From the IMG/VR virus record IMGVR_UViG_3300025141_000169, positions 1-47,628 of that record: a stretch of DNA of 47,628 nt, one strand, 5' to 3'. Below the pieces are notes generated by a model. The model was not told the DNA's origin. It did not search any database and saw only the letters and a program-made list of their open reading frames with translations. A program made the translations under genes and the position numbers. Source of the DNA: a virus. Of this stretch, positions 22,101 to 30,289 are shown piece by piece; position 1 is the stretch's first letter; every line of letters begins with the position of its first letter.

Positions 22101-22307
22101 ATCAGCCAAATTTTTAAGAAAATCAGAGCACATTTGCACGAATTCGGGTGAAATTTGCGTTTTTGTGTGTGCAATATCACCACAATGAACAATACAGTCT
22201 ACTTTTTCTTCTCGCAGGGTGGTGTATAACTGTTCAAAAACCGCCCTATATTCTTTATGATATTTTAAATTGCGAATGTGCGTATCTGCTATGTGAGCAA
22301 ACTTCAT
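19152..22307 (-). CDS. Single-chain Mre11-Rad50 (gp47-gp46 / SbcD-SbcC) fusion
   Basis: A 1051-residue recombination nuclease joining two subunits that are separate genes in T4 and E. coli. The N-terminal phosphoesterase has IADTH (D8, H10), CGD (D44), LGNHD (N79, H80), YHG (H148) and GDIHK (H184). A linker leads to the ABC ATPase: Walker A GKNFSGKSS (397-405), a long coiled coil broken at 721-729, signature ENGSGAEKT (959-967), Walker B IFILDEP (988-994, E993), D-loop SLD and H-loop THVD. All catalytic residues are present. The hook apex has C721-x7-C729 instead of the usual C-x2-C. It probably resects DNA ends for recombination-dependent replication. It follows the primase gene by 7 bases. 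Confidence 0.92.
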   Translation of the reverse strand: MKFAHIADTHIRNLKYHKEYRAVFEQLYTTLREEKVDCIVHCGDIAHTKTQISPEFVQMCSDFLKNLADIAPTYIVLGNHDGNLRNSYRQDAISPITRALNHPNLHLCKNSGEVHINNEFCLNVLSVFDEESWTKPSDPTKINIAAYHGSIYECKTDIGWVMRETDHEINIFDDFDYAFLGDIHKPQVLNSAGTVAYPGSTIQQNFGEDVDKGILLWDIEGKGNFTCERAIFQNPKPFISVYLTKTGRIPNKFTCPPNARLRLISQSNIPLEKLRKAVDIAKSRFKPESVTFLNKGSLLDSNIEDKVDAAIKENLRDEKIQQELIKEYLKDYSPDTETLQGVFELNAKYNRLVEATEDLSRNVHWKVKKLQWNNLFNYAEDNAIDFAKLSGIVGIFGKNFSGKSSIIDSLLYTMYNNTSKNIRKTFNIINEHKEYGSGYLEIEANNKTYKITRRSDKYVKKLKGKVTDEAKTTLDFESVDHVSGEILSHNATERGGTEKNIRSKFGPLEDFLMTSMSSQAGALQFINEGSTRRKEILAKFLDLEFFEKKFKMAKEDAMDLRGALRRLEGREFDEEIKEAKNNIFVAEANSLKKKNECTDLQAALHEIEAALKDFNDKIDAVPAEPINIEDLKATLKETRGQISDLKRNSRNLKAKVGRNNAFIEKAKEFLRDFDIEDLKRKKTIEASKLKHLEELAQQILDEQKTFQIFNNQVKTLDAIPCGKSYVTSCQFIKEAYGASQKIDVVEKMIEALQNQETNIKNEIKELDPKAIDRHLDNYEKLVNKKDASQQEQTRLRLEIERNTNKIQTSEVAIGEYRKKIGYYNENKEAIEDYNGLVRQRDEKQKEVHSLTHCLESCNAEILELVGQQGATEQKLKNLQEQKQEKEALSIEYSAYDLFMRCMHSGGISFDLIKKGLPVINEEISKVLANVVEFEVFFENTDNKLDILIKHPKHESRPLENGSGAEKTLAAIAIRIALLNVSNMPKSNIFILDEPGTSLDADNMEGFVRILDLIKSYFNITLLITHVDSLKDVVDMTIDITKVPNGYAYVNQ

Positions 22308-22314
22308 ATAAACC

Positions 22315-23256
22315 TCAAATCATTAATGCGGAAAAAAGAGCCATTGTATCATTTGTAACCAACTCTGCCGCATTTTTTCTACGTTGGAACTCAAACTTGC
22401 TCATTGAGCCAACATCCTCATAGCCCTGTGTGTCTATTTTACACACTTCTACCCCATAAAGCAAGAACTTTTGTATTAAACGCAAGGATTTTTTCTCAGC
22501 ATCAACATCCAAAGCCACATAAACCTTGGAATCGTGTTCCAAGATCTCCTTAAAAAGGACAGCCTCTTCATTTAATGTTGACCCTAACAGCGGAATGGCA
22601 TTTTGTCCCACTGTTACAGCATCAAAAGCGCCCTCTACCAAAACCACGTCTTCATCAAAATCCACAAACAATTCATTAAATACAATGTCTCGCGATACAT
22701 TGGGATTTTTATATTTTAAGCGGGAATTCCGGTCATAAGATCGAGCAATAAAATAATTTACATCGCCATTTTTGTCAAAAGAAGGAATAATAATTCTATC
22801 TTTGTATTCTCCAACAGCACAATATCCCATTTTCCAATATAAGATATCAGCAGTGTCGATTCCCCTTCTCTTTAAATAAGATATGGCTGGCAACGCTGGT
22901 GAAGCCCGGACCTTGTTTGTTAGGGTCCTAAATTCTTTTGGTAAATTAATTTTTATTTTTTCTTTTTTTTCAGCTTCATCAAACAAATCTTCTAAAACTG
23001 AAGAGTGGTCAACAATATTACAAAGTAATCGCCACTGCCTTTTGTGGTCGAAGGTTCCGCATCTTCGAATAAGCCTCATAATGGACCTACCAGAATAATC
23101 ACAGACCCAGCACTTAAACTTGTCTTTTTCTAAATTTATCGATAATTTTTTTTTGTGATGCTTACATATGGGGCAATAAAAAAGATACTCATCGTTACTT
23201 GTACGATAAGTGCCTAAAACATCATATAAAATCTCTAATTTTTTTCTTGTTGACAC
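22315..23256 (-). CDS. DnaG-type DNA primase (gp61-like)
   Basis: Makes RNA primers for lagging-strand synthesis; 313 residues, similar to T4 gp61 (342). A zinc-binding domain has C28-x2-C31 and C49-x2-C52 (YCPIC ... CWVCDYSG). The catalytic core includes SYLKRRGI, RIIIPSFDKNGDVNYF, and a TOPRIM domain with VLVEGAFDA (E208) and ALDVDAEKK (D250, D252). It begins at GTG 23256, inside the end of the RuvC-like gene (22-base overlap), with no clear ribosome site, so translation is probably coupled. No helicase domain is fused. The replicative helicase must lie outside the window. Confidence 0.9.
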   Translation of the reverse strand: MSTRKKLEILYDVLGTYRTSNDEYLFYCPICKHHKKKLSINLEKDKFKCWVCDYSGRSIMRLIRRCGTFDHKRQWRLLCNIVDHSSVLEDLFDEAEKKEKIKINLPKEFRTLTNKVRASPALPAISYLKRRGIDTADILYWKMGYCAVGEYKDRIIIPSFDKNGDVNYFIARSYDRNSRLKYKNPNVSRDIVFNELFVDFDEDVVLVEGAFDAVTVGQNAIPLLGSTLNEEAVLFKEILEHDSKVYVALDVDAEKKSLRLIQKFLLYGVEVCKIDTQGYEDVGSMSKFEFQRRKNAAELVTNDTMALFSALMI

Positions 23257-23759
23257 TGCAAATAACCAGTACGAGCAATAATATAACTGTCTGCTCTATC
23301 ATAACTTCCCGCCTTTGGGTTGTTACTCCTAGTATATTGTACCTCAAATCCAACTACATTGTCAAGCACATGCTGAAGGACGATTTCTTTGGCTTTTTGG
23401 CCTCTTTGTATTTTTAAACCGCATATTTTTCTTGCTGATGGGGCTGAAATATATTCTGGTGGAGTCCCAAATACATCATAACACAACCAACTCACCACTC
23501 CATTAAATTTTGAAAGAAGTGTGAGCGTTTTAGCCGATGAAAAGCCCGCTCTAAACATTTGTAAAGATTGTTCAATTACAATTCTATTAATAGGAAAGTC
23601 TGCCCTTACATCCATTAAGCGGTGTTTAATGTTGGTCGCTTTATCAAAAAAGCTTTTAATTTTACGAGTATCCCACGCCTCACAGAAAACAACATTGCCA
23701 CTATCGTCTATTACAGTTGCGCCCGTAATGCTCGTTGAAACATCAAGTCCAAGTATCAT
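23235..23759 (-). CDS. RuvC-like Holliday junction resolvase
   Basis: A 174-residue RNase H-fold nuclease that resolves four-way junctions or branched DNA before packaging. The four acidic positions of the RuvC site appear: D6 in LGLDVSTSITG, E63 in RIVIEQSLQMF, and D154/D157 in SYDRADSYIIA. PSARKICGLK followed by GQKAKEIVLQHV is also RuvC-like. T4 uses the unrelated gp49 for this step, so a RuvC-type enzyme marks a different lineage. It starts at ATG 23759, overlapping the upstream structural gene's stop by four bases. Confidence 0.85.
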   Translation of the reverse strand: MILGLDVSTSITGATVIDDSGNVVFCEAWDTRKIKSFFDKATNIKHRLMDVRADFPINRIVIEQSLQMFRAGFSSAKTLTLLSKFNGVVSWLCYDVFGTPPEYISAPSARKICGLKIQRGQKAKEIVLQHVLDNVVGFEVQYTRSNNPKAGSYDRADSYIIARTGYLQCQQEKN

Positions 23760-24976
23760 AAATCTAATTTTAACTTAAAAGTGTAGTCTTGTTCATTGGT
23801 TTTTCGTACTGGGTTCGCAACCCGGCCAATTGCAATTAAATTATCATAATCATCATAAACACCAATCGTTGAAATAAAAGTTTGTGGTACATAAGAAGAC
23901 GAATAGTTTGAAAAAGAACTAGAGACGGTGTTTTTAATCAACCAACTGTCTTTATCCTCTAAATAAACGTTCGAAGCGCTACTCATAATACCGCTGCCAC
24001 CAGCAGAAACTAAATAGGTTGGATTATTGCTCCAATTTAAATCATTTTTTGGAGCATAAGCAAACATGGTTAATGTAGGGATCGTTTGTGTCCCCTTAAA
24101 CTCCATGCTATAAGAAGAAGACGCAAGGCCCGGAACTGCAACATTATTATAGCTCATAAAATGCGCCCAGCTTGCCGATACCAGAACTGGAGTTCCGGCT
24201 GAAGCGGTTGGCTGAATATAATTGTCCATGGAAGTCCCAAGGCTGGAAGAGTTTGTTAAAACAACCATCCCTTCTTTATATAAAACAAACCCAACATGCG
24301 TGCTTGCCCCTATTCTCGTGTTTGTCTGTTCTCGTAAAACACCATCCTTTAACGCGTCGGTGGCGTTAGCGGCCAAAGTTCCAGTAATATAAAATTTAAG
24401 ATCTACAGAGCCCTCTTTAATGCCGCTTCCAACAAACACCGAATCCACATAAATCAAATTAAGGTCTTGTTTCGGGCTTGCTTTTTGTGCAGCGTCTAAT
24501 TCAGCAGCGGGGGTGGCGTTTGTACTTTTTGTTTCTGGTAGCCCATATAGGCCAGAAGAGTTTGAATTAAAATAATTGCTAAATTTATAAATTGGATTCA
24601 AAGTTTCATAATTTTTCATTGAATTTTGAATAGAAAGAAACTTAAATAGAGTTCTTGGATTCGTATATTCAACATTATAAGAATTATCGGGCGACGTATG
24701 ATAAACAAAGTCACGATAAAGAGTAAAGCTTATGGGACTTGAAGAAGTTACAGCATATCCCTGAATGCTTCCGGTGAGACTTAAATTTGATGTTACAAGA
24801 AAATTTAATTCACTACCAGATAAGTTTAAATTATTAACATACACGGCGCCGGGGGTGAATGCCCCTTCGTTATTTGAATTGTTAATAAATAAACTGCCAC
24901 TATAAGCAACAAACTTAGTTACTGGGTAGGTTTTGACTGTGTTATAAATAATATCATTATTTTTAAATCTGTACAT
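23756..24976 (-). CDS. Virion structural protein, paralogue of the next upstream gene
   Basis: A 406-residue, Ser/Asn/Tyr-rich, beta-type protein. Its C-terminal 45 residues (TFISTIGVYDDYDNLIAIG, RVANPVRKTNEQDYTFKLKLDL) match the end of the protein at 24983-26113 (TYLTTVGLYSADNELLAVA, then PLKKRSDTEFTLRVRLDY), and both share a central HVGFVLYKEGMVVL / YGFVFYQAGLVAL segment. I know no named function. The location at the end of the baseplate block suggests a baseplate or fibre-attachment component. It overlaps the RuvC-like gene start by four bases. Confidence 0.7.
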   Translation of the reverse strand: MYRFKNNDIIYNTVKTYPVTKFVAYSGSLFINNSNNEGAFTPGAVYVNNLNLSGSELNFLVTSNLSLTGSIQGYAVTSSSPISFTLYRDFVYHTSPDNSYNVEYTNPRTLFKFLSIQNSMKNYETLNPIYKFSNYFNSNSSGLYGLPETKSTNATPAAELDAAQKASPKQDLNLIYVDSVFVGSGIKEGSVDLKFYITGTLAANATDALKDGVLREQTNTRIGASTHVGFVLYKEGMVVLTNSSSLGTSMDNYIQPTASAGTPVLVSASWAHFMSYNNVAVPGLASSSYSMEFKGTQTIPTLTMFAYAPKNDLNWSNNPTYLVSAGGSGIMSSASNVYLEDKDSWLIKNTVSSSFSNYSSSYVPQTFISTIGVYDDYDNLIAIGRVANPVRKTNEQDYTFKLKLDL

Positions 24977-24982
24977 GACATT

Positions 24983-26113
24983 TTAATAATCTAATCTCAC
25001 CCTCAAGGTAAATTCAGTATCCGATCTCTTTTTGAGCGGCTCTGACACTTTTGCTACGGCCAAAAGCTCATTATCAGCAGAATAAAGTCCAACCGTAGTA
25101 AGATAAGTTACCGTTGGATCAGTTGCAACATTCTTTACCACCATTTTTGATGCGCTCGTAAATGAAGGATTTGAACTATAATTAAATTCATTCGCATTTG
25201 CGCGACAGAAATAAATGGTTGAATTTAATTCTGTTGTATTATTAAATTGAATGTTTTTAATGGCGGCGCGGGCTCCATTTACAAGATTTTCTATACTTGA
25301 TGAAATAAAAGCCTCATCGGGCTCTTGGGCGACCGGAGGATTAAACATCGTGATTACGGTCGACCCACTAATCATTTCTGTTCCCCACATGTTGGGGTTT
25401 CCGAGTAGTGCAACAAGGCCGGCCTGATAAAAGACAAAACCATAATCAGTCCACGTAGGTACCGGGGTCGTAGCGGTCCCCACCTTTAATAATCCATATT
25501 GGCCCATGGGCGAATTGTCTTTATAGCCAGTCGTGTCTGTGGCGTGGGCATCAGAAATAGTTAATAACTCGGCGTTGGCGCCTGCAGTTTTAAAATAAAC
25601 ACTGTCCCACGATCCCGTTTTTAAAGTCATTTCGAAAGAGCCTTTTTTAATCTCGTCTTTCATCAAAACTCTAGAAAAATCAAGAAAAACCATTGAATCA
25701 ATCTTATCGCCAGAGGCGACCATCCATGTATCTAGGGGGTTTAAGGTGCCCGATCTATTAAATGGAATAACGCTTTGATTTTGATCATATCCCACATACT
25801 GTTGAGCAAATTGCCTATACATATTGGCCTTTTTATCTTGCATCGACCATGTGGCGCCCTCCGAATCATAAAGATCAGAGCCAGAAGCCACTCCAGCCGT
25901 CATACTAAAAATAAAATTAGCCGACGAACTCGCATAAGGATAATCATAAATATCAACATGGTCCACAGCACTAAAATATTTAATATTAGAGCCACTCGGG
26001 AAGGTACCATAAGTGCCCGATACCACAGCACCCGTAATTGGAATTGATTCATGTAAATTAGTGTTTGTTTTTATTATATCGTTGGCGCCGATCTCTTTAT
26101 ATGTACTAGCCAT
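24983..26113 (-). CDS. Virion structural protein, paralogue of the following gene
   Basis: A 376-residue beta-rich protein with SVYFKTAGAN, YGFVFYQAGLVALLGNPNMWG and FCRANANEFNYSSNPSF, ending in TTVGLYSADNELLAVAKVSEP followed by FTLRVRLDY. The second half resembles the 406-residue neighbour, so the pair arose by duplication. The N-terminal part (KEIGANDIIKTNTNLHESIPITG) is also similar in style to its neighbour's start (NNDIIYNTVKTYPVTKF). The gene follows the 326-residue tail gene by 16 bases. A baseplate-periphery role is inferred from context. Confidence 0.7.
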   Translation of the reverse strand: MASTYKEIGANDIIKTNTNLHESIPITGAVVSGTYGTFPSGSNIKYFSAVDHVDIYDYPYASSSANFIFSMTAGVASGSDLYDSEGATWSMQDKKANMYRQFAQQYVGYDQNQSVIPFNRSGTLNPLDTWMVASGDKIDSMVFLDFSRVLMKDEIKKGSFEMTLKTGSWDSVYFKTAGANAELLTISDAHATDTTGYKDNSPMGQYGLLKVGTATTPVPTWTDYGFVFYQAGLVALLGNPNMWGTEMISGSTVITMFNPPVAQEPDEAFISSSIENLVNGARAAIKNIQFNNTTELNSTIYFCRANANEFNYSSNPSFTSASKMVVKNVATDPTVTYLTTVGLYSADNELLAVAKVSEPLKKRSDTEFTLRVRLDY

Positions 26114-26129
26114 TTTTATCTCCGTTCAT

Positions 26130-27110
26130 TTAAGTTATTTTAGCAATTACTTCAACTGGAATGCTCACTGATGCACCCATTGAGCCGCCCACTACCCGTA
26201 TTGTCGTTGTTATGACTGACATTGTTCCGAAATCTGTATCAAAGGCGGCCACCTCAGAACCAAAATTATCATAGTAATAAGCCTCATTTGTCTGAAGCTC
26301 GGTTGATGCTTTTACGTGCAGCAACAAGTCCCTTTCTGCGCTAGGTCCAAGAAAAGCTGGCGTCGTGGGACGACTAGCAAACAAGGCCGAGTCTGAAAAC
26401 ATACTTACAGTATATACTCGCAAATTCTTTGCACCCGAAAAGACATTAGATCTTACAGTCGCCGTCATCGCGGTGCCTCCTCCAGCCTCATTTGGCGACA
26501 CCAACTCTAAATATCTCCTATCCATTATAATAGAAAATTGTGTTTCAACTAAACCACTTTGTAAAATAGTTGTGTCGCCGCCGGCGGCTGCATTGTTCAT
26601 TCCCTGTGCAACGCGAAACCCTGTAGAGGCAACTGAGCCGGCTACAGTTCTACCATCAACATAACCATCGCGAAGCTTAAGCTTTACTGACCCGGGATTT
26701 GGATCCGTAATGGCATCATAGGCGTCATCTTCTGAAATAACGACATAGGCATTTCGGCTTGTGAGCGCTTCTTGGGCCACCGAAGTTGTGTTTAATTTTA
26801 ATTCGGGTAAATACAGCAAGCCCTGCTCGCCGGTTGGAGAGGTTGGGGCGGCCATCGTATAAAGTTTGTTTCTAAGTGAAATCGTAGAATCCGTGTGAGC
26901 CGCTTCAATGGGAGTTTGAAGAATTGTCAAATCATAATAAGCACTTCCGTTAACATTTGTTTTATCATACAAACTATAATTAAGCTCATCATCGCCAAAA
27001 GCATATTTTGTAATTTTGAAAGAACCGTTGCCGGCGGCAAGCCTCTTCCGGCCTGCGTCAGTTAAAACTGCGTCAAGAATGATGTCTCCCGAGTTGTCTA
27101 AAAATCCCAT
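26130..27110 (-). CDS. Tail/baseplate structural protein with LTDAGRKRLAxG motif
   Basis: A 326-residue protein. The opening IILDAVLTDAGRKRLAAGNG, SFKITKYAFGDDELNYSLYD, is a module seen in structural proteins of environmental myophages; a related opening occurs in the gene at 32544-33398 (VLDMVLTTKGRELYASGTLS, PAYYKFYDENIIYD). The remainder is Ala/Thr/Ser-rich beta sequence ending TTIRVVGGSMGASVSIPVEV. ATG 27110 is preceded by GAGGAG. A 44-base AT-rich gap lies upstream. The exact function is unknown to me; a baseplate component is the best inference. Confidence 0.72.
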   Translation of the reverse strand: MGFLDNSGDIILDAVLTDAGRKRLAAGNGSFKITKYAFGDDELNYSLYDKTNVNGSAYYDLTILQTPIEAAHTDSTISLRNKLYTMAAPTSPTGEQGLLYLPELKLNTTSVAQEALTSRNAYVVISEDDAYDAITDPNPGSVKLKLRDGYVDGRTVAGSVASTGFRVAQGMNNAAAGGDTTILQSGLVETQFSIIMDRRYLELVSPNEAGGGTAMTATVRSNVFSGAKNLRVYTVSMFSDSALFASRPTTPAFLGPSAERDLLLHVKASTELQTNEAYYYDNFGSEVAAFDTDFGTMSVITTTIRVVGGSMGASVSIPVEVIAKIT

Positions 27111-27154
27111 TGTTGTTTCTCCTCATAACTAATTAGCTAATTAAATTTTTTAAT

Positions 27155-30100
27155 TCATTTTGATACTTTTTTTACTATTTTTGCGTTGGGTGAAAGCTTT
27201 TTAAGCTCTTTTTCGTCTTTTACCCCTTGAATATTTAATATATACTTAAGATTTAAATCGAATGCGCGCTTGGTCTTTTTCGAACGAACCCTTACTTTAA
27301 TTTTTGGATAATACCGATCATCGCCGTTGGCTCCAGCATTAGCATTAAGTGGGCCAATATCAACATATAGGCGCTTGTCGCTACTAAGGCCGATGTCGAC
27401 TTGGTTTTGCGTAGTATCTAAATTATTAACTATTTTTTGAGCAAAAGACGGCTCTATTCTTAAATACTGCGAAAAATCTTTTTTAAATTCTTTTTTTTCT
27501 TCCATTTTTAAGACAACATCAACATCAAAATGATTTATAACTGGGTAAACAAAGCCAGAATCCTCCACCATTTCCAATTCATAGATTATTGATGGGTGCG
27601 AATTCAAACCATAAAGGTCTTGACTTAAAAAAGTATAATAATATTTAACATTTGATCTTATTGAATCAGCATATCCAGTTTGAAACTTATCAAACTGAAG
27701 CTCTGTTTGTATTCCATTTGTAATAAGATCCTCATAAATCTCTTCTTTGGTTTCCCCAGAAGGGCGCCTGTCCAAACGAAAAGCAATTATTTTTCCAATA
27801 TCACCCTGAGATTGAAAATAAACCTCTGGAGGGCTTTTGGTAATCGGCAAGACGAGTTGGCCGCCCATGAGCGCCTGAGAGGTGTAGCCTTCTGTAGTTT
27901 TGTCGAGTTGCAACCAATAAACAAGAGTCTTAACGACAAGACCGGCCGCGACCTTGGGATCGTTCGTTTGAGTAAAATAAGGTCTAAGCTCTGGTACGCC
28001 TTGCATCCCTTCTTGAAAAAAGATTTTAACCTTATCAGCAGTCCCTTCCAAGGGATTAAATTCCACAATTGGTGGAATTGGAGGAAAGTTCATTGTCATC
28101 GTCATAGCGCTTGCAACAACCTTCTCAGACCCGGGCTTTATAACTTTTTGCAGTGCTTCTTGGGAGGCGCCAACATTTTTAAAACCAATTTCTAGTGGCA
28201 CCTCATATATCCGTCGTTTGGCGCGGCTGTGAATGTTAAACTCAACGGCACGTGGCATCTTCGTAAATTGTTTCAAAGCTTGAGAAGGGTTGTTTATGTC
28301 GCTAGAATAATATACGTCGGCCTCCATAAGACGGTCGGGGGATACATATGTATACTCACTTCCAAATACTTCATAAACACCAATCAACGTATAATAATAG
28401 GCCTGTTCCATCTTAACTTGAGAATCATAAAAAACGATATTCTGTTCTTCTTCTTTTATTGTTGCGTTAAAAAAGAATGTTTGAATTATATCCTCTGGTT
28501 TAAACCCCAAGTCGGATTTGTTGGCGGCCATTGCTTTTGAGGTTTTTAAAATTTTTATACCAATTAATTTACTTGGATTCATGGATAAATCAGGGCCATG
28601 GTTCAAAAGCTCCCACCAGCTATCGTGGTCAAACTTTCCCCAAGTAAGCTTTTGTCTCTTTAAATTTTTCCCATAACCAAAATACATTGGCGCGTTTATC
28701 GGAAAGAATGGGCCGAAAGGGTGCGCGGAGTTCGTCCAGGGCAACTCGACACCGGTGCCGAGGCTCTGCTCTTGCAATTTTACATTATTAAGAGAAAACT
28801 TCGCAGGCACATTCTGTAATGGTTTATTCCAATCGTCGCTTTTTAATAAAGTTGTGTATTTGTAGGTATTAAGCTTCAGTGCTTTGGTACAGTGGATCCA
28901 CTGGCCGGCGCTATCTTTGCATTTTTTCGCTGCATGGTGCCAATTTAAAAGATTTTTGTTTGCGAAACGATTAAAAGACGGGGTTTTCAGGCCGGCGTCG
29001 TAATTCGTGCCACCGGGAACATAAGAAAAGCGGCTGATGGTCTTGTTCGACTCGTTAGCAATGGATGCAGGTAACGGAGTATATAAATAATTCATTGCGG
29101 GTGACGCAAGGTAGGTCAGCGCAGCATACACCGGCGCAGCTAGCTTAATCTTGGCGCCAAGGGCTGGTGGTGTCGTGGCTCCGGGGAAGGTGCCGGCCCA
29201 CCCAGCTGTTTCATCAATGACAGGCGCCTTCCCAACAGGGGTTTTTTTAACTATGCTTGGTTTTACGCCAGACTCAATAAGAGAATAATCCATAAAATCA
29301 AGATAAGCAAAATCTTCATGAAGGAGAGAACCATAATTCTCGTAGGTAGCATCAACATACCCGGACCAAGAAGGTAACGCGACGGTGTGGCCATAGGGCG
29401 CTTTGATGGTATTTTTTGGCTTGGTTCGTGGGATGGTAATTTCAATCTTATTGTAAGTTTTGTTAATATCAATATTTGCGCCGCCCTCTACTTTTGGAAT
29501 ATCATCATTTGCTCCTTCTAAGGCCTCGACATCAACAATAATGTTTTTCAACTCACCTACACTCAAAATTGAACTCCTGTTCGATACATTTTCAGCAATA
29601 TTAGAAGCATTTTGACAACTCCGAACAGGAATTACCGCGCCGCTTGAGTCTTTAGCGTCGTATGCATATGCAAAAGTCAAGCCACTTTCGTGTTTCTTGG
29701 CGTTTAAAAGTCCTGATGTTAGTGGTGAATTGGTGGGGAGATCATATGGGTCTATTGCTTCAATGACGCTTGTGACCGATAAATCAAAATCGTCTTCTTC
29801 AATTTTAAAATTATAATCAGGAAAATATATATTTTTTGACGCAACGTTCTCTAAAGTGTTTAGCACCTTCTCCCAATTCTTTAAAAATTGTTTTCTTTGT
29901 TCATACGCGACGGCTTTATCTTCAGAGAGGCCCGTGATCTTGTTGCCCTTCGCGTCAACGCCGGGGGTTTTTAGAATATTATAAGAGCCCGCCGGGCCCT
30001 TCGAGCCCGCCTCCCACTTCATCACGCGATTGCTATCGAGGTACACGCGAATCTTATTTGTTTTTTTATCAAGGGCGACATAAAACCACTTAAGTCGTTC

Positions 30101-30289
30101 TTGTCCAAGAGAAAGTTCATTATAAAGTATCGGAGATGCATCCGGACCAGATTTCATAAGCGGCCTAATGACTTGTCCAAGAAACTCACGGAAACCGTCT
30201 GGTGTCGGCATCATGCCGGGTGAAAACGAGGCGCCGATTGGAAAGCCGCCAAATAAGCTAAAATGATCTGTTAATATTATTTTTGCCAT
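27155..30289 (-). CDS. Large virion structural protein, 1044 residues
   Basis: Unrecognised by name. It opens MAKIILTDHFSLFGGFPIG and includes a region (about 30-330) with FREFLGQVIRPLMKSGPD, WFYVALDKKTNKIRVYLDSN and VTSVIEAIDPYDLP; a Gly/Pro/Ala-rich middle that is GC-richer than the flanks (about 28690-29240); and a C-terminal half with paired beta segments (AYYYTLIGVYEVFGSEYTYVS, KYYYTFLSQDLYGLNSHPS) that look like repeated fibronectin-like strands. It ends very basic (KELKKLSPNAKIVKKVSK). Its start overlaps the upstream stop by one base. Baseplate or tail-fibre network protein by context. Confidence 0.7.
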   Translation of the reverse strand: MAKIILTDHFSLFGGFPIGASFSPGMMPTPDGFREFLGQVIRPLMKSGPDASPILYNELSLGQERLKWFYVALDKKTNKIRVYLDSNRVMKWEAGSKGPAGSYNILKTPGVDAKGNKITGLSEDKAVAYEQRKQFLKNWEKVLNTLENVASKNIYFPDYNFKIEEDDFDLSVTSVIEAIDPYDLPTNSPLTSGLLNAKKHESGLTFAYAYDAKDSSGAVIPVRSCQNASNIAENVSNRSSILSVGELKNIIVDVEALEGANDDIPKVEGGANIDINKTYNKIEITIPRTKPKNTIKAPYGHTVALPSWSGYVDATYENYGSLLHEDFAYLDFMDYSLIESGVKPSIVKKTPVGKAPVIDETAGWAGTFPGATTPPALGAKIKLAAPVYAALTYLASPAMNYLYTPLPASIANESNKTISRFSYVPGGTNYDAGLKTPSFNRFANKNLLNWHHAAKKCKDSAGQWIHCTKALKLNTYKYTTLLKSDDWNKPLQNVPAKFSLNNVKLQEQSLGTGVELPWTNSAHPFGPFFPINAPMYFGYGKNLKRQKLTWGKFDHDSWWELLNHGPDLSMNPSKLIGIKILKTSKAMAANKSDLGFKPEDIIQTFFFNATIKEEEQNIVFYDSQVKMEQAYYYTLIGVYEVFGSEYTYVSPDRLMEADVYYSSDINNPSQALKQFTKMPRAVEFNIHSRAKRRIYEVPLEIGFKNVGASQEALQKVIKPGSEKVVASAMTMTMNFPPIPPIVEFNPLEGTADKVKIFFQEGMQGVPELRPYFTQTNDPKVAAGLVVKTLVYWLQLDKTTEGYTSQALMGGQLVLPITKSPPEVYFQSQGDIGKIIAFRLDRRPSGETKEEIYEDLITNGIQTELQFDKFQTGYADSIRSNVKYYYTFLSQDLYGLNSHPSIIYELEMVEDSGFVYPVINHFDVDVVLKMEEKKEFKKDFSQYLRIEPSFAQKIVNNLDTTQNQVDIGLSSDKRLYVDIGPLNANAGANGDDRYYPKIKVRVRSKKTKRAFDLNLKYILNIQGVKDEKELKKLSPNAKIVKKVSK

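Noticed and set aside
27120-27152. AT-rich inverted repeat (AATTAAA-TTT-TTTAATT) before the 326-residue gene
   Set aside because: Weak AT-only stem without GC pairs; not convincing as terminator or operator. It may simply be an AT-rich leader or promoter region.
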